A DNA stretch of 25,720 bases from Porticoccaceae bacterium UBA1117 (GCA_002313335.1 DCBC01000053.1:5659-31378), one strand, 5' to 3'. Numbered from the stretch's first letter, positions 7,923-15,816 are shown. Notes: generated from the sequence alone by a model not told the origin. A program made the numbers and translations.

Positions 7923-8714
7923 GTTGAGGATAAATTCGAGTACGATTTTACTACCTACATACCCCATTAAAATAGCGACAAACCCAACCCAGCTCCAGCT
8001 TATTGCTTTAATTCCCCTCCAGCCTCGGCTATGCCGTCCCCAGAGAAGTACGGCATAAACCAGCCAGGCAACGATACTGAGAGTGACTTTGTGTAGTAGT
8101 TTTTGATCAAATAAATCATCGTAATAAAGAAATCCGCTGATCAACGATAGCGTTAATATTATTTCACCGGCCAAGATCAGCTCAAAAAGAAAATCTTCCA
8201 TTGTCTGAAGTGGGGGGAATGTGCGCATTAAAAAGTTTTGCTTTTTGTGTTTTAGTTGCCAATTTTGATAGCCAGTGAGTAAAGCATGCAGGGCAGCAAT
8301 TGCGAGTAAACTATAGGCGAGTATAGAAATTACTATATGAGCCTGAATGTAGGGTGACATTAATACAGCGGGTTTAGTACTAGGAGTTTCTAAAGCAGCA
8401 ATCAAGCTTAATGCAGATATAGGGAAAAGCAGTAGATACATGCTATGCAATGGCTTCTTGCGGCCGCTGATAAAAACAACCAAGTTAATTACAAAGGCGA
8501 TTAAGACGAAAATTCTAAATAAACTCAAATCTAGTCCATCAGCAACAAAAAGCAACTGCACCGTGCTTAAACCGTGCAAAGTTATTGCTCCAGCTGCCAG
8601 TGTTTGTAGACCCGAGGTGTTAAAAGTGGGCTCTTTTAGCAGCTTAAATAGTAGGTAACTGAAACCTCCTAAGTAAAGGATAACGGCTGCAAAACCAGTG
8701 ATTGAAGTAAACAT
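7920..8714 (-). CDS. ypjD: YpjD family inner membrane protein (CcsA/cytochrome c assembly superfamily)
   Basis: 264 residues with about eight hydrophobic segments filling nearly the whole length. It belongs to the CcsA/HemX-like membrane superfamily related to cytochrome c assembly proteins. Histidines at 47, 126, 209 and 228 lie in or beside membrane segments and could ligate heme, as in CcsA relatives; this is inference. Its place between corB and a divergent ffh is a conserved gammaproteobacterial arrangement. Function in this family is not well established, and a link to CorB-dependent magnesium transport has been suggested by naming (CorE). The ATG at 8714 has no strong Shine-Dalgarno. 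Confidence 0.85.
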   Translation of the reverse strand: MFTSITGFAAVILYLGGFSYLLFKLLKEPTFNTSGLQTLAAGAITLHGLSTVQLLFVADGLDLSLFRIFVLIAFVINLVVFISGRKKPLHSMYLLLFPISALSLIAALETPSTKPAVLMSPYIQAHIVISILAYSLLAIAALHALLTGYQNWQLKHKKQNFLMRTFPPLQTMEDFLFELILAGEIILTLSLISGFLYYDDLFDQKLLHKVTLSIVAWLVYAVLLWGRHSRGWRGIKAISWSWVGFVAILMGYVGSKIVLEFILN

Positions 8715-8736
8715 GACGTTAAATCATTAACAAGTG

Positions 8737-8761
8737 GCCATGAGTGTGGCATATTCATGGC
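8737..8761. repeat. Inverted repeat in the ypjD/ffh divergent region
   Basis: GCCATGA (8737-8743) and TCATGGC (8755-8761) are perfect inverted copies separated by 11 bases. The layout suits a dimeric regulator operator between the two divergent genes, 31 bases before the ffh -10 box. Confidence 0.45.
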
Positions 8762-8788
8762 TTGGGGTGAAGAGGGCCGCGTAATTAT

Positions 8789-8797
8789 TGTTATAAT
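8789..8797 (+). promoter_or_regulatory. Extended -10 promoter of ffh (TGTTATAAT)
   Basis: TG-T-TATAAT is a full extended -10 element. It compensates for the lack of a recognisable -35 box, and transcription should start near 8804, ahead of the ffh start codon at 8832. Confidence 0.65.
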
Positions 8798-8831
8798 GCG
8801 GCTTGATAGAAATCAATTAGGAATGTTCCGC

Positions 8832-10220
8832 ATGGCAATGTTTGAAAGTTTAAGCGACCGTCTTACGTTAAGTTTGAAGAAAATATCAGGAAAAGCGAGC
8901 CTTAGTGAAAAAAATATTGAGGAAACATTGCGTGAGGTACGAATGGCTTTGCTGGAAGCCGATGTTGCATTACCTGTGGTCAAGAGCTTTGTTGAGCAGG
9001 TAAAAACTCGTGCTTTAGGTCGAGAGGTCGGTAGTAGTCTCAATCCTGGGCAGCAATTTCTAAAGGTTGTTCAGGCTGAGCTTGAAGCCGTAATGGGAGA
9101 GAAAAATGAATCTCTGAACTTGGCAGCACAACCGCCTGCAGTAGTTTTAATGGCGGGTTTGCAAGGTGCAGGTAAGACTACTTCAGTGGCTAAGTTATCT
9201 CGTTATCTAAAGGAGCGAGAAAAGAAAAAAATTATGGTTGTGTCGGCCGACGTTTACCGCCCTGCAGCAATAGAGCAACTTAAAACGCTAGCAAACGAAG
9301 TGGATGCGGTATTTTTTCCAAGCGATGAAAATCAAAAGCCCGTTGACATAGTTACCGCGGCTATAGCGGCTGCAAAAACCCAGTTTATGGATGTATTGAT
9401 TGTTGATACCGCGGGTCGCCTGCATGTCGATGGCGAAATGATGTCGGAAATCAAACAGATTCACGCGGTGGCAAATCCTGTTGAAACGCTGTTTGTGATC
9501 GATGCGATGATTGGCCAAGATGCAGTTAATACTGCAAAAGCATTTAACGAGTCGCTGCCATTGACAGGCATTATACTGACCAAGGTCGACGGTGATGCTC
9601 GCGGAGGTGCCGCATTGTCGGTCAGGCAAATCACTGGTAAGCCGATCAAGTTTTTAGGTGTTGGTGAAAAGACTGACGCATTAGAACCGTTTCACCCTCA
9701 AAGAATCGCATCGCGTATTCTTGGTATGGGTGACGTCCTCTCATTAATAGAAGATGTAGAGCGAAAGGTTGATAAAAAGAAAGCTGAAAAACTTGCTCAA
9801 AAAGTTATTAAAGGTAAAAGATTTGATTTGGAAGATCTGCGTGATCAGCTACAGCAGATGAAAAATTTAGGTGGTATGGCAGGGATGATGGATAAAATGC
9901 CGGGTATGGGCAATATGGCGCAATTGGCTCAGCAGAATCAAGCAAGTAGTCAGTTTGATCAAATGGAGTGTATTATCAACTCTATGACGCCAAAAGAGAG
10001 GCAAAACCCTGACATTTTAAATGGCTCGCGAAAACGTCGAATTACCTTTGGCTCAGGGACAAGTATTCAGGATCTTAATCGATTGCTTAAACAGCATAAG
10101 CAAATGAGCAAGATGATGAAGAAAATGAAAGGCAAGGGGATGCAAAACATGATGCGTGGAATGGGCGGGATGATGCCACCCGGCGGGGGAATGCCTCCGG
10201 GAGGACTACCTAAATTTTAG
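8832..10220 (+). CDS. ffh: Signal recognition particle GTPase Ffh
   Basis: 462 residues. Ffh binds 4.5S RNA and signal sequences emerging from the ribosome and delivers membrane proteins to FtsY. The frame is open from 8757, but the promoter at 8789-8797 lies inside that extension. AGGA at 8819-8822 is well placed for the ATG at 8832; the ATG at 8838 is a close alternative. The N-domain is at 1-95. The GTPase motifs are GLQGAGKTT (108-116), DTAGR (192-196) and TKVDGDARGG (250-259). The methionine-rich M domain (about 305-462) includes INSMTPKERQNPDILNGSRK and a Gly/Met/Pro-rich tail. Length and motifs are normal. It is followed by the rpsP operon after a 193-base structured leader. Confidence 0.97.
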   Translation: MAMFESLSDRLTLSLKKISGKASLSEKNIEETLREVRMALLEADVALPVVKSFVEQVKTRALGREVGSSLNPGQQFLKVVQAELEAVMGEKNESLNLAAQPPAVVLMAGLQGAGKTTSVAKLSRYLKEREKKKIMVVSADVYRPAAIEQLKTLANEVDAVFFPSDENQKPVDIVTAAIAAAKTQFMDVLIVDTAGRLHVDGEMMSEIKQIHAVANPVETLFVIDAMIGQDAVNTAKAFNESLPLTGIILTKVDGDARGGAALSVRQITGKPIKFLGVGEKTDALEPFHPQRIASRILGMGDVLSLIEDVERKVDKKKAEKLAQKVIKGKRFDLEDLRDQLQQMKNLGGMAGMMDKMPGMGNMAQLAQQNQASSQFDQMECIINSMTPKERQNPDILNGSRKRRITFGSGTSIQDLNRLLKQHKQMSKMMKKMKGKGMQNMMRGMGGMMPPGGGMPPGGLPKF

Positions 10221-10313
10221 TAACGCGCAGAAGGTCTGAGCCTTGTCTAAGAAGGCATCAATTAGCAGAGATTATTTTCGACTAAATTAGTTTCATTTTT
10301 AAAGCTTTTGGCG

Positions 10314-10319
10314 TACCAT
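10314..10319 (+). promoter_or_regulatory. Possible -10 box of the rpsP operon
   Basis: TACCAT lies 17 bases after TTTCAT (10291-10296) and is followed by a GC-rich stretch, ACCGCGC. That stretch would resemble the discriminator of stringently controlled ribosomal promoters. The match to consensus is weak. Confidence 0.25.
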
Positions 10320-10320
10320 A

Positions 10321-10397
10321 CCGCGCTTTCCGGGATAGCTACGCTTAAGTGCGGGGCATCAACAAAAAGCATCGAGTTTGGCGATAGTGCCTCTCGA
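10321..10397 (+). promoter_or_regulatory. Structured 5' leader of rpsP with two predicted hairpins
   Basis: The first hairpin is CCGCGCTT (10321-10328) with AAGTGCGG (10347-10354), eight pairs including one G-U. The second is TCGAG/CTCGA (10372-10376 with 10393-10397) enclosing GGC/GCC (10380-10382 with 10389-10391). The second ends four bases before the rpsP Shine-Dalgarno AGGA at 10402. This could be a regulatory leader for ribosomal protein synthesis; no known family is recognised. Confidence 0.4.
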
Positions 10398-10413
10398 ACA
10401 CAGGATTTGACAA

Positions 10414-10665
10414 ATGGTTACAATCAGATTGGCTCGTGGTGGCGCAAAGAAACGCCCTTTTTATCACATAACAGTCTCAGACTCGCGCAATGCTCGTGAC
10501 GCTAGGTATATTGAGCGCATAGGGTTCTTTAATCCGGTTGCTCGTGGAGCGGAAGAGCGGCTGCGTGTTGATTTAGAGCGCGCTACATATTGGCAGGGTC
10601 AAGGCGCACAGGTTAGTGATCGTGTCTCAGCTCTACTAAAAGAGGCTGCCAAAAAAGCAGCTTAG
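10414..10665 (+). CDS. rpsP: 30S ribosomal protein S16
   Basis: 83 residues, the normal length for bS16. It starts [19 protein letters not shown] and includes the [10 protein letters not shown] stretch. S16 stabilises the 16S rRNA 5' and central domains during 30S assembly. AGGA at 10402-10405 sits eight bases before the ATG. It is the first gene of the rpsP-rimM-trmD-rplS operon, and rimM follows after 18 bases. A structured leader precedes it. Confidence 0.98.
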   Translation: MVTIRLARGGAKKRPFYHITVSDSRNARDARYIERIGFFNPVARGAEERLRVDLERATYWQGQGAQVSDRVSALLKEAAKKAA

Positions 10666-10683
10666 TGGGTTTAGGATATACCT

Positions 10684-11226
10684 ATGACTAGCACTACAAG
10701 TACTCCGGAAATGCTAGTTGTCGGTCGTATAACGACTGTTTTTGGTATTCGTGGTTGGCTAAAAGTCTTTTCGTATACTGAAAACGTTGAGTCGATATTT
10801 GATTATCAACCTTGGTGGATTGATTTGCCGGGGGGGCTGAAGCAAATAGTTGCCGATGATTTTAAGAGGCACGGTGACGGAGTAGTTGTTCACCTGCAGG
10901 GTGTTGATGACCGCGACGTAGCCAGAACTTGGTGTCAGCACAATATCTTAGTGGCCAAAAACCTACTCCCGTCGTTAACAAATGCGGAACACTACTGGCA
11001 TCAACTGGTCGGGTTACAAGTATTTTGTCAAGAGCAAGGGACTGAATCGCGACTCGGTATTGTTGATTCCCTACTTGAGACCGGTGCTAACGACGTTCTT
11101 GTAGTCATAGGTGATAAGGATAGTATTGATAGAGAAGAGCGAATGATCCCCTACTCGAAAGAATTCGTGGTCAACGTAGATGTCTCTGAGCGTAGGATAG
11201 ACGTAGTCTGGGATCCACACTTTTAG
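10684..11226 (+). CDS. rimM: Ribosome maturation factor RimM
   Basis: 180 residues. RimM binds S19 and the 3' domain of 16S rRNA and assists maturation of the 30S head. The N-terminal RimM domain (about 10-95) starts with VVGRITTVFGIRGWLKVFSYTE. A PRC-barrel domain (about 100-178) contains LVGLQVF, LLETGANDVLVV and RMIPYSKEFVVNVD. It is the second gene of the operon, 18 bases after rpsP and 32 before trmD. Length and order are standard for gammaproteobacteria. Confidence 0.97.
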   Translation: MTSTTSTPEMLVVGRITTVFGIRGWLKVFSYTENVESIFDYQPWWIDLPGGLKQIVADDFKRHGDGVVVHLQGVDDRDVARTWCQHNILVAKNLLPSLTNAEHYWHQLVGLQVFCQEQGTESRLGIVDSLLETGANDVLVVIGDKDSIDREERMIPYSKEFVVNVDVSERRIDVVWDPHF

Positions 11227-11258
11227 GTAGTTAGATCCGTCAACAGAGGTAAAAATTA

Positions 11259-12011
11259 ATGAAAATAGCATTGATTACCCTGTTTCCAGATATGTTTGAA
11301 GCGGTCACTGGGTTTGGAATAAGTGGTCGCGCGGTGAAAAATGGCTTGGTTGAATTAGCTTTTTTTAACCCTAGAGACTTTACCGAAGATAAGCATCGTA
11401 CCGTAGATGACAGACCCTATGGTGGCGGCCCTGGCATGGTTATGATGATTGAGCCTTTGCGAAGGTCGATCAGCGCTGCTCGGGAATGGATTGAAGAGCA
11501 GACTACTGTTGTCTACTTATCGCCACAAGGGAAAGTGTTAAGTCAAGCTGCGGTGAATGGGTTTGCTGAGCAGAAAAGTTTAATTTTGATTGCTGGCCGG
11601 TATGAAGGTATCGATGAGCGATTGATTGGTTTAGAAGTAGATGAAGAATGGTCTATTGGAGATTATGTACTTAGTGGTGGAGAGCTCCCGGCAATGGTGC
11701 TCATCGATGCACTGCTGAGACAAAAACCCGGGGTACTTGGCCATCAGGATTCGGCAGAGCAAGATTCTTTTGCGAAGGGTTTGCTGGATTATCCTCATTA
11801 TACTCGACCTGAGGTTTATGGCGGAGAGAGTGTCCCACCGGTTCTATTGTCCGGAGACCATAAAAAAATTAATGACTGGCGGATGCAGCAGGCTCTGTTG
11901 CGAACTCAGTTAAGAAGACCAGATTTACTGGATGGTTTGGCGCTCGATGACGAGCAGCTGGGCATAATTAAAGAAAGTAGTACTGCGCTGACAGATGATG
12001 GCAAAGGATAG
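11259..12011 (+). CDS. trmD: tRNA (guanine37-N1)-methyltransferase TrmD
   Basis: 250 residues. It transfers a methyl group from S-adenosylmethionine to G37 next to the anticodon, preventing +1 frameshifting. The family blocks are all present: [14 protein letters not shown] (about 50-63), [10 protein letters not shown] (87-96), [12 protein letters not shown] (112-123) and [20 protein letters not shown] (132-151). These form the trefoil-knot SAM site. The ribosome-binding site AGAGGT is at 11245-11250. A 72-base spacer with small hairpins separates it from rplS. Confidence 0.98.
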   Translation: MKIALITLFPDMFEAVTGFGISGRAVKNGLVELAFFNPRDFTEDKHRTVDDRPYGGGPGMVMMIEPLRRSISAAREWIEEQTTVVYLSPQGKVLSQAAVNGFAEQKSLILIAGRYEGIDERLIGLEVDEEWSIGDYVLSGGELPAMVLIDALLRQKPGVLGHQDSAEQDSFAKGLLDYPHYTRPEVYGGESVPPVLLSGDHKKINDWRMQQALLRTQLRRPDLLDGLALDDEQLGIIKESSTALTDDGKG

Positions 12012-12021
12012 TGTTCATCCT

Positions 12022-12057
12022 CTCTGTACAGAGCTCTAAATCAGGTGGTCTACCACC
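12022..12057 (+). repeat. Palindrome and hairpin in the trmD–rplS spacer
   Basis: CTCTGTACAGAG (12022-12033) is a perfect 12-bp palindrome. GGTGG (12044-12048) and CCACC (12053-12057) form a tight hairpin with loop TCTA, 14 bases before the rplS Shine-Dalgarno GAGGAG (12072-12077). A role in differential expression or processing of the operon mRNA is possible but unproven. Confidence 0.45.
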
Positions 12058-12083
12058 AACCAATGAAAATTGAGGAGCAATAA

Positions 12084-12440
12084 ATGTCAAATAAAACATC
12101 AATCATAGCTGCGATTGAAAAAGAGCAGATGAGTAAAGTAATACCAGACTTTAGCCCAGGTGATACGGTTGTGGTGCAGGTTAAAGTTAAAGAAGGCGCG
12201 CGCGAGCGACTCCAGGCATTTGAAGGTGTTGTTTTAGCTAAGCGTAATCGTCAGCTTAATTCAGCTTTTACTGTCAGAAAGATTTCTAATGGAATTGGCG
12301 TAGAACGTACCTTCCAAACTTATAGCCCCTTAGTGGACAGTATAGAAGTGAAGCGTCGTGGTGCCGTCAGGCGCGCTAAGCTTTATTATCTACGCGATCG
12401 ATCTGGTCGTTCGGCGAGAATCAAAGAAAAGCTCGGTTAA
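12084..12440 (+). CDS. rplS: 50S ribosomal protein L19
   Basis: 118 residues, the usual size of bL19, which sits at the 30S–50S interface. Recognisable stretches are [52 protein letters not shown] and [27 protein letters not shown] strong GAGGAG site is six bases before the ATG. It is the last gene of the operon, followed six bases later by a strong intrinsic terminator. Confidence 0.98.
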   Translation: MSNKTSIIAAIEKEQMSKVIPDFSPGDTVVVQVKVKEGARERLQAFEGVVLAKRNRQLNSAFTVRKISNGIGVERTFQTYSPLVDSIEVKRRGAVRRAKLYYLRDRSGRSARIKEKLG

Positions 12441-12446
12441 AGAAAC

Positions 12447-12479
12447 AAAAAAAGGCGGCCCAAGAGGCCGCCTTTTTTT
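12447..12479 (+). terminator. Strong intrinsic terminator after rplS
   Basis: Seven A's plus GGCGGCC (12447-12460), loop CAAGA (12461-12465), then GGCCGCC plus seven T's (12466-12479). The seven GC pairs followed by a T-run end the rpsP operon. The A-run on the left would make it active in both directions. Confidence 0.95.
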
Positions 12480-12746
12480 ATCAACAGTCTAATTTAAAGG
12501 CTAAATCGTAATATTTCCCAGTATTCTACCCAGTACTTTTGTTTGTAAGAAAGTAATCTATTGGCGCCAAGCCAGCGTAAAAAATGCGTCATTTATAAAA
12601 ATCTAACCCCGCAATATAGATAAAATATGCGATGACCTATAGAATTACGTCTATTGATTATGTTTTTTAAAGTATAAGGTATCCTACAAAGTCTATTTAC
12701 ATTAATTCTTAATCGTATGAATTAAATTCATTAAAGGATTATTAAA
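12480..12746 (+). promoter_or_regulatory. AT-rich upstream region of the two-component operon
   Basis: No gene was found here. It holds a direct repeat CCCAGTA (12517-12523 and 12529-12535, 12-base period), the palindrome TTGGCGCCAA (12561-12570), and the inverted repeat ATGAAT/ATTCAT (12717-12722 and 12726-12731) just before the Shine-Dalgarno. A TTTACA box at 12696-12701 could be a -35, but no convincing -10 follows at the right distance. These are candidate operators for self-regulation of the response regulator. Confidence 0.4.
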
Positions 12747-13424
12747 ATGCACACGCTTATAGTTGATGATCATGCTTTTGTTTGCGTTGGGCTGAAAGCA
12801 ACGCTGCTAGATGGATTAAGCAGCATTAACGTTAGTACCGCTAGCGACGGGATTAAAGCTTTGGATATCCTGCTTAATGACTCCATAGATCTTGCTATAA
12901 TTGACTTGTTTATGCCAGGTGGCGCTGGTGGCTTTGATTTTATAGATACAGTATGTCAAACCTATCCTTCCCTTCCCGTAATAGTCCTTTCCGCTTCAGA
13001 GAAGCCTGCGCACATAAGGAAATGTCTGGACATAGGCGCTATGGGATTTGTTACTAAATCTGCACCTAAAGAAATATTATTCACGGCTATCTCTAGAGTG
13101 CTAGCAGGCGACGTTTATATTCCAGAAGTTCTTCTTGCGTTAGACGCGGATAGCGATGGAGCGGCAGATGATCTTCAGACGAGTGTCGATGGCGTAACAG
13201 AGTTGTTAACTGGACGCCAGTTAGATATTTTAAAACTCATATCTAAGGGTCTTTCCAATAAACTTATTGCCCGTGAACTATTTCTTTCCGAGAATACTAT
13301 CAAGGTCCATGTCAGTGCAATCTTGCGTGCTCTAAATTTGAGTAATCGGACCCAGGCAGGTCTTGTCGGGCAGAAGTTAGAAATCATTAGTGCCACACAA
13401 TTTTCTGAAAATGGAGGCTTATAA
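12747..13424 (+). CDS. NarL/FixJ-type response regulator (receiver + LuxR HTH)
   Basis: 225 residues. The receiver domain (1-118) has acidic pocket residues Asp7-Asp8, phospho-acceptor Asp53 in AIIDLFMPG, Ser81/Ser83 in VLSAS and Lys103. The LuxR-type helix-turn-helix is at about 150-213, with LTGRQLDILKLISKGLSNKLIARELFLSENTIKVHV split between scaffold and recognition helices. It should act as a phosphorylation-controlled transcription factor. AGGA at 12735-12738 is eight bases before the ATG. The partner is almost certainly the hybrid kinase encoded just downstream, whose HPt domain can pass phosphate to it. Its architecture is that of UvrY/GacA and RcsB-like regulators, but targets cannot be read from the sequence. 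Confidence 0.9.
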   Translation: MHTLIVDDHAFVCVGLKATLLDGLSSINVSTASDGIKALDILLNDSIDLAIIDLFMPGGAGGFDFIDTVCQTYPSLPVIVLSASEKPAHIRKCLDIGAMGFVTKSAPKEILFTAISRVLAGDVYIPEVLLALDADSDGAADDLQTSVDGVTELLTGRQLDILKLISKGLSNKLIARELFLSENTIKVHVSAILRALNLSNRTQAGLVGQKLEIISATQFSENGGL

Positions 13425-13471
13425 TGCGCTCCATTGAACAGACATTGCTAGTGCTGAGGGTAGTGTATTGA
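13424..13471 (+). CDS. 15-codon mini-ORF bridging regulator and kinase genes
   Basis: The ATG at 13424 overlaps the last base of the response-regulator stop codon (TAATG). It has an excellent GGAGG site at 13413-13417, six bases upstream. It encodes MRSIEQTLLVLRVVY and stops at TGA 13469-13471, which overlaps the TTG start of the kinase at 13468. It is too short to identify and may be a coupling leader that brings ribosomes to the weak TTG start. It could also be the remnant of a kinase N-terminus lost by a frameshift. Confidence 0.4.
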   Translation: MRSIEQTLLVLRVVY

Positions 13472-15708
13472 TTTATTGGAAAACCCCTTTTTCGGGAATT
13501 TACTCTCGGATGGTGGTCACGACATTAATGCCATTAATACTATTTGGCTCATTAATTAGCTATTACATAGTCTCTAGTCAAAGTCGGGATATTGAAGACT
13601 TTCAGTATTTGATGGGCGAATTAGCAGTAGAGCAACTGGTCAACCATGCTGGCGATGCACTTGTAGATTACGATACTGTCTTACTCAGTAAAGAAGTAAA
13701 TCATCTGTTCAATACAGCGGGTGTTGATGGCATCGCGCTTCACAATATAACGTTGAAAAAGACCTTGGCGTTTGGAAGCCTCAATTTGCAGAACATACCT
13801 TCCACAAGCAACTTTGATTCTGGGTTGCCTTGGGGAGATGCTGGCCACCAATATTTTTTCCGAAAGATTCGACGACCCGCAGACACGAGCAACCTGCGGT
13901 CCAATCAGGTTGATGTCGGTTGGATAATAGTGGCTATTGATCGTCAGTTTTTGGTAGGCCGGCAGGAAGAAAAGGTAGTTAATACTATCTTGGTAATTAT
14001 TTTTAGCCTTTTTGTTGCGTCTTGGTTGTCAATCCGGTTCACCCGGAGTTTGTCTATGCCAATTGAGAACCTGAAGACTATGGTCAACAAGATGGCCCTT
14101 GGTAATTTGGATGATCTGGCCGTTGAAGAAGGCCCCTATGAGGTGCGCTTGCTAGCTAGTGGTATTAACAAGTTAGCGGTTACTATAAGGCAGGCTAACT
14201 CTCGAATGGAAAGCGAAATCACCCGAGCCACAGCCCAACTGCATGCCACTCTCATTGAGCTTGAAGAAGTTGCCGAGGCACAAAATCAGTTTTTGGCTAG
14301 GATGAGCCATGAATTACGCACGCCATTGACCGCTGTGATTGGTTTTTCACGACTCGTTGCTTCTGAAAAAAATATTGATAAACGGCAAGAGTATCTTGGA
14401 GTAGTTGACGTTTCTTCAACAATGCTGCTCACAATGATTGACGATATTTTGGAGTTTTCTAAGGCTCATTCTGCGGGCTTCCGGCTTGAAAAAATTAATT
14501 TTGATTTAAGGAGATGGTTTGATGATGTGGTTGCTATTCATCAACAATCTGCGTCAGATAAAAATTTGTCACTTCATCTGCATACGATAGGTGAACTACC
14601 GAACTTAGTTCGTGGCGATCCCGTTCGGCTCGCTCAGGTAGTCAGTAATCTGTTAGGCAATGCGATCAAGTTTACCGATGAAGGTTCGGTTTGGGTTCAC
14701 CTAGAGGTAGACACATCAGAGTCAAATATTAACGTATTACATTGCTCGGTTAAAGATTCAGGCAAAGGCATCGCGGATGACAAGAAAACGTCTTTATTCG
14801 AGCCATTTTCTCAGGAGGATGAATCTATTAATCGGCGTTATGGAGGAGCTGGTCTTGGCCTGTCAATATGTAAGCGCCTGGTTAACTTAATGGATGGAGA
14901 GATAGAGATTGAAAGTACTCTCGGTCTAGGATCCGATATCAGTTTCACATGCCGTTTGTATGAAGCGACCGTCAACGGTCTAAGTGACTTGGATAGTAAG
15001 GCTGCGATGCCTAGCAGTGAGGTTCTGCGTGGATCCAGTATTTTGGTAGCCGAAGATAATCACTTCTCACAGAGACTGATCGTTAAACTATTAAAAAGTT
15101 ATGGTGCTGACTGTCTTGTTGCTAATAACGGATTGGAAGCCACTGAAATTGCTCGGCTATTGCATGTCGACGCGGTCTTAATGGATGTGCATATGCCCGT
15201 CATCGATGGTGTGAGCGCATGTGATGCGATTGTAAATCAGTCATCAGGAAGCCCCCCTATTATCGGCTTAACTGCTGATATTACTGGGGATGGCGAAGCT
15301 AAAATGTTAGAGGCTGGCGCAGAGTTAGTATTGCAAAAGCCATTTAATGAAACCCTCTTAATAAATTCAATTCTCGCAATCTTAAAGAACAGAGAACAGA
15401 TAACGCATTCTTTAGGGGATGGAATATTGTCATCTTTAATTCCGGTAGCTGAATTAAAAGAAACTTTAAATAAATGTCTAGATGAATTAGAGGGCCAACT
15501 ACGGCAATTAAGTAACGGTAATTTACAGCAGGGGTTACATGACCTCCTTGGTTTGTCTGGGCTATACGGGATGACAAAATTCAGAGAAATGGCCATCTCA
15601 TTCAAAACCCACCATGGGCGTTCATCTACCGAAGAAAATTTAAATAAGATAAACGAGATGAGACAGCATATGAATGAAACGCTGATACCTGATCAGGTAA
15701 CCGGCTAA
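13468..15708 (+). CDS. Hybrid sensor histidine kinase (HAMP–HK–REC–HPt)
   Basis: 746 residues, TTG start with GAGGG at 13456-13460. Transmembrane segments lie at about 17-36 and 170-188 and enclose a periplasmic sensor of about 130 residues. A HAMP domain (about 189-243) and a short coiled coil follow. The kinase core has His281 in SHELRTPL, the N-box Asn398 in LLGNAIKFT, DSGKGI (430-435) and GGAGLGLSI (459-467). The receiver (523-640) has Asp530, phospho-acceptor Asp573 in VLMDVHMP, Thr602 and Lys624. The C-terminal HPt-like domain (about 655-740) has His691 in LHDLLGLSG, where the usual Lys after H-x-L is Leu. The layout matches BarA-type phosphorelay kinases. It is coupled through the mini-ORF to the response regulator. 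The signal sensed is unknown. Confidence 0.9.
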   Translation: MIYWKTPFSGIYSRMVVTTLMPLILFGSLISYYIVSSQSRDIEDFQYLMGELAVEQLVNHAGDALVDYDTVLLSKEVNHLFNTAGVDGIALHNITLKKTLAFGSLNLQNIPSTSNFDSGLPWGDAGHQYFFRKIRRPADTSNLRSNQVDVGWIIVAIDRQFLVGRQEEKVVNTILVIIFSLFVASWLSIRFTRSLSMPIENLKTMVNKMALGNLDDLAVEEGPYEVRLLASGINKLAVTIRQANSRMESEITRATAQLHATLIELEEVAEAQNQFLARMSHELRTPLTAVIGFSRLVASEKNIDKRQEYLGVVDVSSTMLLTMIDDILEFSKAHSAGFRLEKINFDLRRWFDDVVAIHQQSASDKNLSLHLHTIGELPNLVRGDPVRLAQVVSNLLGNAIKFTDEGSVWVHLEVDTSESNINVLHCSVKDSGKGIADDKKTSLFEPFSQEDESINRRYGGAGLGLSICKRLVNLMDGEIEIESTLGLGSDISFTCRLYEATVNGLSDLDSKAAMPSSEVLRGSSILVAEDNHFSQRLIVKLLKSYGADCLVANNGLEATEIARLLHVDAVLMDVHMPVIDGVSACDAIVNQSSGSPPIIGLTADITGDGEAKMLEAGAELVLQKPFNETLLINSILAILKNREQITHSLGDGILSSLIPVAELKETLNKCLDELEGQLRQLSNGNLQQGLHDLLGLSGLYGMTKFREMAISFKTHHGRSSTEENLNKINEMRQHMNETLIPDQVTG

Positions 15709-15816
15709 TAATTGTTTGTACTCCCCACTAAATAAGACATAGACTAAGAGGATCTTGAGCCGGCTGTGACGCCTTTTAATAACTCTGCTTCTATATAAGC
15801 GTATCCATAATTAATT

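Noticed and set aside
8757..8831. N-terminal extension of the ffh frame by 25 residues
   Set aside because: It contains the extended -10 promoter, and the extra residues do not resemble Ffh. The ATG at 8832 has AGGA at good spacing.
9288..9629. 113-residue antisense frame inside ffh
   Set aside because: It lies opposite the conserved GTPase motifs of ffh and looks like a chance open frame.
10231..10245. Hairpin AAGG/CCTT after ffh as a terminator
   Set aside because: The stem is only four pairs with no following T-run.
10308..10499. 63-residue frame upstream of and overlapping rpsP
   Set aside because: It overlaps the structured rpsP leader and the rpsP coding sequence in another frame, and has no ribosome-binding site.
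15237..15605. 122-residue antisense frame inside the hybrid kinase gene
   Set aside because: The kinase frame there encodes clear receiver and HPt motifs; the antisense product shows no recognisable domain or ribosome-binding site.
15709..15816. tRNA gene before rnr, as found in many gammaproteobacteria
   Set aside because: The 108-base spacer has no acceptor stem or T-loop consensus; only the 8-bp palindrome AGCCGGCT (15758-15765) is present.
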